NCBI GenBank assembly: GCA_050115015.1
Contig: JASFRI010000130.1
Coordinates: 1-10,431, forward strand
Origin: JASFRI01 sp050115015
GTDB lineage: Bacteria; Acidobacteriota; Polarisedimenticolia; CBDVAL01
Direction of reading: 5' to 3'
Length of the DNA stretch: 10,431 nt
Shown: in pieces, positions 5,315-10,431 of the stretch
How positions within the stretch are numbered: position 1 is the first letter of the stretch
Layout: each line of letters starts with the position of its first letter
Translations under genes and position numbers: made by a program
The notes under the pieces: model-generated
Databases searched by the model: none
What the model saw: the letters and a program-made list of their open reading frames with translations, nothing else
Told to the model about the DNA's origin: nothing

Positions 5315-6454
5315 GGCCAGGATCGCCTCGATCAGCTCCAGCGCCCGTGGATCGCCGGAGGCCGCCAGCCACTGCATGGCCTCCCGCCGGATCTCCGGGT
5401 CGCCGTGACTCCGGACGAGGTCGATCAGGAACGGGATGCCGCGCCCCTCCGGGAGCTGCGCGATGGCGAACAAGGCTGCCCGCTTGACCTCCAGGTCCGG
5501 ATCCTCCCGGAACGCGTCCCGGATCACGCCGGCCACCCGTTCTCCGGCCCGCTGGCCGAGGTGGAAGAGAGCCTCCCGGCGCACCTGCGGGTCGGGGTCG
5601 CTCCGGGCGGCCTGGAGGAGCAGGTCCTCGGCCTCCGGATCGTCGCTGAGCGACAGGCCCAGGAAGATCGCCGCACGGATCTCGGGATCCCCGGACGTCG
5701 CCAGCGCCGCCCGGAGCCCCTCGAGACCGGTCCGGCCGCGGGCCCAACCCATCCAGAACATCGCGTCGCGCCGCACGTCCAGCGGGGCATCTCCTCCCGC
5801 GACCCCGGCCAGGATGGCGTCGGCCTCCGGGCCGGGGTGCAGCGCCAGCGCCGCCAGCGCCGGGGACGCGATCTCCGGGTCGCGGAGATCGTGCTCCACG
5901 AGGCGGGCGAGCAGTGCGACGCTCTCGCCGGCGGGAACCTCCGGCAGCCACCCCACGGGGGTGTCGCCGGCGTCCAGCGTGCAGGCCCGGGAGGCGGTCC
6001 GCACGCGGTCGACATGACCGTCCCGCAGGTACAGCAGGACCCGGAACGGCTCCGCGCCACCGGCCTCCCGGTCCAGCCCGATCCAGTCGCCGGCGTCCAG
6101 GTCACACAGCCCTCCGGCCTGCGTCCCCAGTCGGCCCAGGACGCGCCCGCCGCGATGGAACCCGTCAGGCCGGTTCGCCGCGCAGCAGAGCTGTGCTCCC
6201 CCACGGATCGCGAGGACGTCGTACCCCACCCAGCGCTCGCCCCGTCCCGCGAGCGCCTCCCGGAGGTCGCCGGCGATGGTCCGGACGGTCCCGGAACGGA
6301 GGTCGGGGGGCGCGGCCGGGAGCGCGGTCGAAGCGGCGACCAGCACCATCGCGAACCCGCCGGCGAGCACGGCGGCTCCGGGCCGCTCCGCAGCCGGCGG
6401 GCGCCCGAGGGAGGGACGGGACCCGGGAGCGGTCACCAGCCCACCTCTAATCAT
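5309..6454 (-). CDS. Exported HEAT-repeat protein with cysteine-containing N-terminal module
   Basis: The product has 381 residues. A hydrophobic stretch at about 26-48 ending in ALPAAPP looks like a signal peptide or anchor, preceded by an unusually long 25-residue Arg/Pro/Gly-rich lead. Residues 52-170 form a module with WVGY (75-78) and four cysteines (90, 91, 117, 158), which could be disulfide-bonded in the periplasm. From about 188 to the end, HEAT/PBS-lyase-like repeats recur, each with a DPEIRREA-type helix (for example 255-262, 288-295, 319-326, 351-358). Such repeats are protein-binding scaffolds. The ATG at 6454 lies inside the end of the upstream HEAT gene (ATGATTAG, 8-bp overlap) with no good Shine-Dalgarno, so it is probably coupled; a GTG at 6436 is another possible start. 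It is the last gene of the sigma / anti-sigma operon. I do not recognise a specific function. Confidence 0.85.
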   Translation of the reverse strand: MIRGGLVTAPGSRPSLGRPPAAERPGAAVLAGGFAMVLVAASTALPAAPPDLRSGTVRTIAGDLREALAGRGERWVGYDVLAIRGGAQLCCAANRPDGFHRGGRVLGRLGTQAGGLCDLDAGDWIGLDREAGGAEPFRVLLYLRDGHVDRVRTASRACTLDAGDTPVGWLPEVPAGESVALLARLVEHDLRDPEIASPALAALALHPGPEADAILAGVAGGDAPLDVRRDAMFWMGWARGRTGLEGLRAALATSGDPEIRAAIFLGLSLSDDPEAEDLLLQAARSDPDPQVRREALFHLGQRAGERVAGVIRDAFREDPDLEVKRAALFAIAQLPEGRGIPFLIDLVRSHGDPEIRREAMQWLAASGDPRALELIEAILAG

Positions 6455-7667
6455 CGAAGAGGCCCATCAGGAACTCGGTGGCCTCCGGCGAGTCCATCAT
6501 CGCCAGCACCTCGACGGCACGTCGCTTCAGGGCGGGGTCGGACTCGGACCGGGCGATCCCGATCAGCGGCCCGGCGGCGCCCGCCATGGCCAGCCCCTCC
6601 AGGATCTGGGCGCGGACCCCGGGGTCCTTCTCCGCGCGGTAGCGCTCCACCAGGAAGGCGTCGGTCTCCGGGCCCCCGGCCAGTCCCAGGCTGCGGACCG
6701 CCACGCCGCGCAGCGCAGGATCCGCCTCCGTGCGGGCGATCTCCTGGAGGCTCGCCGTCTCCCCGGACGTGGCCAGCGCCTCGACGATCGCCTGCCTGTC
6801 CTCGAAGCTCTTGCTGTCCTCGTACAGGCGGACGAGTTCCGCGCCGCCCCCGGCGAGTCCCAGGTGCTGGATCGCCTCCCGCCGGAGGTCGGCGTCCGGT
6901 TCCGAGCGGACCACCGCGAGCAGGTCCTCGCGATCGCCCGCGACGCCGTAGGCGGCGATGATGGCCCGCTTCGCCTCATGGCTCTTCGTGGAGCCGTACA
7001 CCTCGCGCAGGACCGGGAGGTTCGCCTCCTCGCCGAACATCCCCATGTGCTGCAGGGCGGCGATCTGGAGGTCCGGGTTCGAGCTTCCCCGGGCGATGTC
7101 CAGGACGAGCTCCCGGGCCCGGGGCGAGCCTGTCTGCACGAGGACGAACAGCGCCTCCTCCTTCATGCGCGGGGAGCTGCCCCCCTCCAGGATCTTCTCG
7201 AGCATCGGGATGGCCCGGTCGGGGTCGACGTGAAGCAGGCCGTTGAGCGCGATCAGCTTGAGCTCCTCGCTCTCGGCCGCGTCCGGCGGAACGGGTTTCC
7301 CCGAGGACTGCCGGATCTCCAGCTCAAGCGCGCGGGCGTCGTCGTCCCAGCGGCTCTCCGGATAGAGCTCGTCGCGCTCCGCCAGCACCTCCAGGGCATC
7401 GGCCTTCCGTCCCTGCTTGTAGAGCGCGTAGGCCTTCCAGTACCGCGCCCCGTCGGCGGGGCCCGCGTCGAGGCCGATCACCTCGTCGAACGCGCGGGTC
7501 GCATCCTGCCAGCGGGACTGGTCCAGGTCCTCCCTGCCACGCCGGTAGGCTTCCCCGGCCCGCTGCGCCGCCATGTCCCGATCGGAATCCCGGTAGTCCT
7601 GCGCCGGCGCTGCGGCGGCCGCCAGCAGCCCGAACAGCATCATCGCAACGAGTCCACTCCTTCTCAT
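6447..7667 (-). CDS. Secreted TPR-like plus HEAT-repeat protein
   Basis: The product has 406 residues from ATG 7667, chosen because AGGAAGGAGAG lies just upstream and the protein then opens with a classic signal peptide (MRRSGLVAMMLFGLLAAAAA, cleavage near APA-QD at 22-23); an in-frame start at 7709 would overlap the anti-sigma gene and bury the signal. Residues 33-120 form two or so TPR-like helical pairs (YRRGREDLDQSRWQDATRAF, YWKAYALYKQGRKADALEVL). From about 135 to 406 there are about nine HEAT repeats of 29-32 residues with the pattern DPxLRxxAVxxLGLAG. There is no catalytic motif, so a periplasmic or surface protein-interaction scaffold is likely. It lies 28 bases downstream of the anti-sigma gene and overlaps the second HEAT gene by 8 bp, so all four genes are probably one transcript controlled by the ECF sigma. 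Specific partners cannot be read from sequence. Confidence 0.88.
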   Translation of the reverse strand: MRRSGLVAMMLFGLLAAAAAPAQDYRDSDRDMAAQRAGEAYRRGREDLDQSRWQDATRAFDEVIGLDAGPADGARYWKAYALYKQGRKADALEVLAERDELYPESRWDDDARALELEIRQSSGKPVPPDAAESEELKLIALNGLLHVDPDRAIPMLEKILEGGSSPRMKEEALFVLVQTGSPRARELVLDIARGSSNPDLQIAALQHMGMFGEEANLPVLREVYGSTKSHEAKRAIIAAYGVAGDREDLLAVVRSEPDADLRREAIQHLGLAGGGAELVRLYEDSKSFEDRQAIVEALATSGETASLQEIARTEADPALRGVAVRSLGLAGGPETDAFLVERYRAEKDPGVRAQILEGLAMAGAAGPLIGIARSESDPALKRRAVEVLAMMDSPEATEFLMGLFDD

Positions 7668-7695
7668 GGTCCGTCTCTCCTTCCTCCGGGGCCGG

Positions 7696-8424
7696 TCAGG
7701 TCCGCTCACCGGGGGATCCGCCTTGCGTGTCCCGCTGTTCCCGCCGCAGGCGGGAGGTCACGATCCGCAGCTTGAACAGGAGCCCGCGCTCCTCGATCCG
7801 CCGCCGGATCGACGCCATCCCGTCGTCGCCGACATCGTCGTTGGCGATGTCGGTCAGCACCCGCTCGAGATCCTCGAGGAGGCGGACCAGGTCCCCCTCC
7901 CCCGCCCCCGCCAGGCTCTGCCGGTAGAGGCGGTTCGAGCCCAGCAGCCCCCGGGCGTCCGCCTGCGCCACCGTCGCGTCGCCCCGGTTCGCCACCTCGA
8001 GGAGCGTGCGCGTCGAGCGCTCCAGGTGTTCCTCCACCGCGGCGCGCAGGATGCGAGCGCGTGCCGCCTCCGAGATCGGCAGCGGCCCCACGGGTCCCTG
8101 CAGGCTCATCCGTCCCGCCAGGAACCCCGCGGCCAGGACGAGCAGCAGGACCGCCGCCGCCGCCCAGCGGTTCCAGGAGAACCGGCGCCGGGCGGCGAGG
8201 CGCGGGGCCAGCCGCTCCCACAGGCGATCCCCGTGACCGGCGCCGGGCTCCGGCGGACACAGCGCGTCCACCTCGCGCAGCACGGCGACCAGATCGTCGT
8301 ACTCCGCGCGGCAGACGGCGCAGCCCATCAGGTGCCGGGCCGCGCCGGCGCGTGCCTCGAGCTCGCCGTAATGGAACAGCGCCAGCTCGTCCTCGGTCAG
8401 ATGGGATCTCTCGTCCTGGCTCAT
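7696..8424 (-). CDS. Membrane-anchored zf-HC2 anti-sigma factor
   Basis: The product has 242 residues. The cytoplasmic N-terminus has the zinc-binding anti-sigma (ZAS) pattern His31-x3-Cys35-x2-Cys38 (RHLMGCAVC) after an LTEDELALFHYGEL helix typical of zf-HC2 proteins. One transmembrane helix follows at about 87-104 (WAAAAVLLLVLAAGFLAG), then an extracytoplasmic domain of about 135 residues rich in charged helices (for example LVRLLEDLERVLTDIANDD), likely helical or coiled. The gene overlaps the ECF sigma gene by four bases (ATGA, 8421-8424), the usual arrangement for a sigma factor and its antagonist. It would hold the sigma factor at the membrane until an envelope signal releases it. The helical outer domain is close in size to periplasmic sensor regions, and the downstream HEAT proteins could be its partners; that is inference. 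Confidence 0.9.
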   Translation of the reverse strand: MSQDERSHLTEDELALFHYGELEARAGAARHLMGCAVCRAEYDDLVAVLREVDALCPPEPGAGHGDRLWERLAPRLAARRRFSWNRWAAAAVLLLVLAAGFLAGRMSLQGPVGPLPISEAARARILRAAVEEHLERSTRTLLEVANRGDATVAQADARGLLGSNRLYRQSLAGAGEGDLVRLLEDLERVLTDIANDDVGDDGMASIRRRIEERGLLFKLRIVTSRLRREQRDTQGGSPGERT

Positions 8425-8999
8425 GATCCGTGACCCGCGGCGGCGGTTGGCGTCAGCGCGCCGCGCAGCTTGCGCACCGCGCGCAGGAGGGCCTGCTTGG
8501 TGGCGTTCTCGGACCCCCCGAGGGTGGTGGCGATCTCGCGGATGGAACGCTCCTCGAAGTGACGCAGGACGAAGGCCGCCCGCTCCCGATCGCTCAGCAG
8601 CCTCATGGCGCGCTCCACGCGCCCGAGCATCTCCTGCCCCTGGGCGCGGCGCTCCGGCGAGGGGTCCGGCGCGGCCGTCCCGGCCGCCGCGGACTCGGCG
8701 TCCGCGCCGGCGACGACGAGCCGGGCGCGGCGCCGCCGGGTCCTCAGGAGGTCGATGGCGGCGTTGGCGGCGATCCGGCCGACCCAGGGACCGAACCCTC
8801 CGTCCGGCTCGAACCGGTCGAGGTGGTCGTACGCCTTCAGAAACGTCTCCTGCACCACGTCCTCCGCGTCGGCCTCGTTTCCCGTGATCCGGAAGGCGAT
8901 GCGGAACACCCGGGCTCCGTGACGCTCCACGAGAGCCCGGTAGGCCCCTCGCTCCCCGCGGAGCGTCCGGGCCACGTGGTCCGCATCCCCCCTGCTCAT
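8421..8999 (-). CDS. ECF-subfamily RNA polymerase sigma factor (RpoE-like)
   Basis: The product has 192 residues with the two-domain ECF layout. Region 2 spans about 17-90, with DAEDVVQETFLKAYDHLDRF (44-63) for -10 recognition and core binding. An Ala/Pro-rich linker spans 95-120. Region 4 spans about 124-180, with LLSDRERAAFVLRHFEERS and the HTH IREIATTLGGSENATKQALL for -35 recognition. There is no region 1.1 or 3, as expected for group IV. The start ATG 8999 has GAGGG close upstream on the minus strand (9003-9007), with a short three-base gap. The gene is co-transcribed and overlapped with its zf-HC2 anti-sigma. ECF factors commonly activate their own operon, which here would include both HEAT-repeat proteins. 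Confidence 0.94.
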   Translation of the reverse strand: MSRGDADHVARTLRGERGAYRALVERHGARVFRIAFRITGNEADAEDVVQETFLKAYDHLDRFEPDGGFGPWVGRIAANAAIDLLRTRRRRARLVVAGADAESAAAGTAAPDPSPERRAQGQEMLGRVERAMRLLSDRERAAFVLRHFEERSIREIATTLGGSENATKQALLRAVRKLRGALTPTAAAGHGS

Positions 9000-9118
9000 C
9001 TGCCCTCTACAACGACGGCGGGTCCGGATCGGTTAGGCGAAAGCGAGGCGACCGCGGGTATCATTCCCACGATGCAGGATCCGACGGGGATCGACCTCCC
9101 CGACAGGAGGATGGAGCC
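9000..9118. promoter_or_regulatory. Divergent intergenic region with promoters for the sigma operon and mscS
   Basis: These 119 bases separate the divergent starts of the sigma operon and the channel gene, so both promoters should lie here. On the plus strand TATCAT (9059-9064) matches five of six -10 bases, but no clear -35 is seen. On the minus strand GGGAAT (9068-9063) resembles the GGAAC/T -35 core of ECF promoters, which would allow autoregulation, though I see no convincing -10. Both overlap a 13-base imperfect palindrome, GGGTATCATTCCC, at 9056-9068. A 6-bp hairpin (9085-9090 with 9097-9102) sits just before the mscS ribosome site. The position is strong, the individual boxes weak. Confidence 0.4.
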
Positions 9119-10186
9119 ATGGACACGAGCTTGACGTTCCTCCAGGAGGCCTGGGCCCGGCCATGGGTCCAGGCCCTGGTCATCATCGCCGCGGCGCTGC
9201 CGGCGGGACTCGCCGCGGACTTTCTCCTGTTCCGGGTTCTCGCCCGGGTCGCGCGGCGCAGCCGCACGGAGCTGGACGACCGGCTCGTCGGGATGCTCCG
9301 GCGGCCGACCTTCCTGACGATGATCGTCGTCGCCCTGCACGTGGCGGCCCGCAGGGTCATCGACCTCCCCGAGCTGCTGTTCGTGGTCTCCGGGATTCTG
9401 GACACATCGCTCGTGTTCCTCTGGCTCGGCTCCGGCCTCAAGGTCGCCCATGCCCTGCTCGAGGGCCTCAGCCGCCTGGCACACCGCGTGGCCTGGCTCG
9501 AGACGCGGACGCTCCCCCTGTTCGACAATCTGGCGAAGATCCTCCTCTTCCTCGGGGCGATCTACTGCCTGCTGGTCATCTGGGACCTCAACGTCGCCCC
9601 CTGGCTGGCCTCGGCGGGGATCGTCGGCATCGCCGTCGGCTTCGCCGCGAAGGACACCCTCGCGAACCTCTTCGGGGGACTGTTCGTGATCGTCGACGCG
9701 CCGTACCAGATCGGCGACTACATCAACCTGGACACGGGCGAGCGGGGCAAGGTGGTGAAGATCGGCCTGCGCAGCACGCGTCTGGTGACCCGGGACGACG
9801 TCGAGATCACGGTCCCGAACGCCGCCATCGCCGCGGCGAAGATCGTCAACGAGTCGGGCGGTCCGACGGTGAACACGAGGGTGACGGTGCACGTCGGCGT
9901 GGCCTACGGCTCCGACGTCGACCGGGTGCGGGAAGTCCTGGTCGAGGCCGCCCGCGGGGTCCCGGAGGCGCTCGAGGTCCCGGAGCCCCGCGTGCGGTTC
10001 ACCGAGCTCGGCGACTCCGCGCTGATCTTCCGGGTGCTCTGCTGGGTCCCCGACCCGGAGCTTCGAGGCCGCTGCGTCGACGGCATCAACACGGCGGTCT
10101 ACAAGGCGCTGAATCGCGAGGGGGTCACCATCCCCTTCCCGCAGCGCGACGTCCACCTGCACGGGACCGCCTCCTCCGCCGCCTGA
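9119..10186 (+). CDS. MscS-type small-conductance mechanosensitive ion channel
   Basis: This 355-residue inner-membrane protein opens under membrane tension to release solutes on hypo-osmotic shock. Hydrophobic helices are visible at about 17-44, 64-78, 85-115 and 136-158, followed by the pore-lining TM3 with the Ala/Gly packing pattern SAGIVGIAVGFAAKDTLANL (165-184) and LFGGLFVIVDAPYQIGDYI (184-202). The cytosolic beta domain (about 198-245) contains VTRDDVEITVPNAAI, and the C-terminal alpha-beta cage ends in the family's typical IPFPQRDVHL (338-347). With more helices than E. coli MscS (286 residues, three TM) it belongs to the slightly longer bacterial MscS homologues. ATG 9119 has GGAGG at 9106-9110 with eight-base spacing; a nearer ATG at 9111 is out of frame. 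It is divergent from the ECF sigma operon and convergent with a GNAT gene. Confidence 0.94.
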   Translation: MDTSLTFLQEAWARPWVQALVIIAAALPAGLAADFLLFRVLARVARRSRTELDDRLVGMLRRPTFLTMIVVALHVAARRVIDLPELLFVVSGILDTSLVFLWLGSGLKVAHALLEGLSRLAHRVAWLETRTLPLFDNLAKILLFLGAIYCLLVIWDLNVAPWLASAGIVGIAVGFAAKDTLANLFGGLFVIVDAPYQIGDYINLDTGERGKVVKIGLRSTRLVTRDDVEITVPNAAIAAAKIVNESGGPTVNTRVTVHVGVAYGSDVDRVREVLVEAARGVPEALEVPEPRVRFTELGDSALIFRVLCWVPDPELRGRCVDGINTAVYKALNREGVTIPFPQRDVHLHGTASSAA

Positions 10187-10193
10187 CGGCGGC
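10178..10193. terminator. Short GC hairpin at the convergent mscS/GNAT junction
   Basis: GCCGCC (10178-10183) pairs with GGCGGC (10188-10193) around a TGAC loop that holds the mscS stop codon. It lies in the 18-base gap region between convergent genes, so a role in transcript ending is plausible. In such GC-rich DNA a six-pair stem can arise by chance, and no T-tract follows. Confidence 0.3.
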
Positions 10194-10204
10194 CGCGGGG
10201 GAGC

Positions 10205-10431
10205 TCAGCGGGACTCCCCGGGGCCCGGCAGCACCCAGGCCCGGGGGTGGTGGGTGAAGCCCACACGCCGGTAGTAGTCCGCGGCGGCGGGTGCGGCCAG
10301 CAGGACCAGCATGCAGCGCGGACCCAGCGCCGCCCGGGTCTCCTCGATCAGCCGCCGGCCGATCCCCCGGCGCTGGTGGCTCGCCGCCACCGCCAGGTCC
10401 GCCAGGTAGGCCACGTAGCCGAAATCGGTGA
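10205..10431 (-). CDS. GNAT-family N-acetyltransferase, C-terminal part (runs off the window)
   Basis: The visible 74 complete codons are the C-terminal half of a Gcn5-related acetyltransferase; the frame stays open to the right edge, so the true start is outside. Motif A is clear: LADLAVAASHQRRGIGRRLI, with the acetyl-CoA loop QRRGIG. It is followed by LLAAPAAADYYRRVGF, the family's usual C-terminal strand and helix, and a short tail ending RAWVLPGPGESR. A GTG at 10414 could be read as a start but would remove strand beta-4 and most of the fold, so the gene is taken as partial. It shows no close similarity to the GNAT of the bcr operon beyond the shared fold. It converges on mscS. The substrate cannot be told from what is present. 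Confidence 0.85.
   Translation of the reverse strand, partial: TDFGYVAYLADLAVAASHQRRGIGRRLIEETRAALGPRCMLVLLAAPAAADYYRRVGFTHHPRAWVLPGPGESR

Noticed and set aside
6447..7700. Tandem DNA repeat or mobile element suggested by recurring roughly 90-base similarity
   Set aside because: The periodicity comes from protein HEAT repeats; no direct DNA repeats, terminal inverted repeats or transposase are seen.
5405..7775. Two long overlapping plus-strand frames (5405-6961 and 6276-7775) opposite the HEAT genes
   Set aside because: The minus-strand frames show signal peptides and regular HEAT repeats; the plus-strand translations are Arg/Gly/Pro-rich without domains, and their repetitiveness is only the mirror of the HEAT repeats.
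1..10431. RNA genes, CRISPR arrays, insertion sequences or prophage genes
   Set aside because: Gaps are too short for rRNA, no tRNA-like cloverleaf or regularly spaced direct repeats were seen, and no transposase, integrase or phage protein is encoded.

Overview
The window is a very GC-rich (by eye about 70%), densely packed stretch of bacterial chromosome, with genes abutting or overlapping by a few bases and no gap longer than about 130 bases. It carries no RNA gene, insertion sequence or CRISPR array that I can see. The ATP-dependent benzoyl-CoA reductase genes at the left end imply an anaerobe or facultative anaerobe that dearomatises benzoyl-CoA. The ECF sigma / zf-HC2 anti-sigma / HEAT-repeat operon is a layout I associate with deep-branching high-GC phyla such as Acidobacteriota, Gemmatimonadota, Eisenbacteria-like bacteria or Myxococcota. 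I cannot place the organism more precisely from this sequence.

Left region (1-4119, plus strand): one tight run of six genes. These are the 3' end of a BcrB-like catalytic subunit, bcrA, bcrD, an SDR dehydrogenase, a GNAT acetyltransferase and an Rrf2 regulator. Spacings are 4-bp overlap, 2 bp, 1-bp overlap, 15 bp and 2 bp, so this is almost certainly one transcript. BcrA and BcrD are the ATP-hydrolysing electron activators that push low-potential electrons to the BcrB/BcrC substrate-binding pair. The SDR may act on a hydroxyacyl-CoA later in the ring-degradation pathway. The terminal GNAT + Rrf2 pair resembles the badL/badM pair of Rhodopseudomonas palustris, where BadL acetylates aminobenzoates and the products relieve BadM repression of the benzoyl-CoA reductase operon. 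This Rrf2 protein also has three cysteines placed as in Fe-S-binding members of the family. The operon is followed by a 38-bp near-perfect palindrome.

Middle (4247-5296, plus): a stand-alone gene for an amino-acid dehydrogenase of the leucine/phenylalanine/valine group. It converges on the next operon across a 9-bp-stem hairpin that contains both stop codons.

Right-centre (8999 down to 5309, minus): a four-gene operon read right to left. It encodes an ECF sigma factor, a membrane-anchored zf-HC2 anti-sigma factor, a secreted TPR-like + HEAT-repeat protein and a second exported HEAT-repeat protein with a cysteine-containing N-terminal module. The first two form a regulatory pair; the HEAT proteins are likely envelope scaffolds or sensors made under the same control.

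Right end: a divergent intergenic region (9000-9118), then an MscS-type mechanosensitive channel on the plus strand, and the C-terminal part of a second, unrelated GNAT acetyltransferase on the minus strand running off the window.
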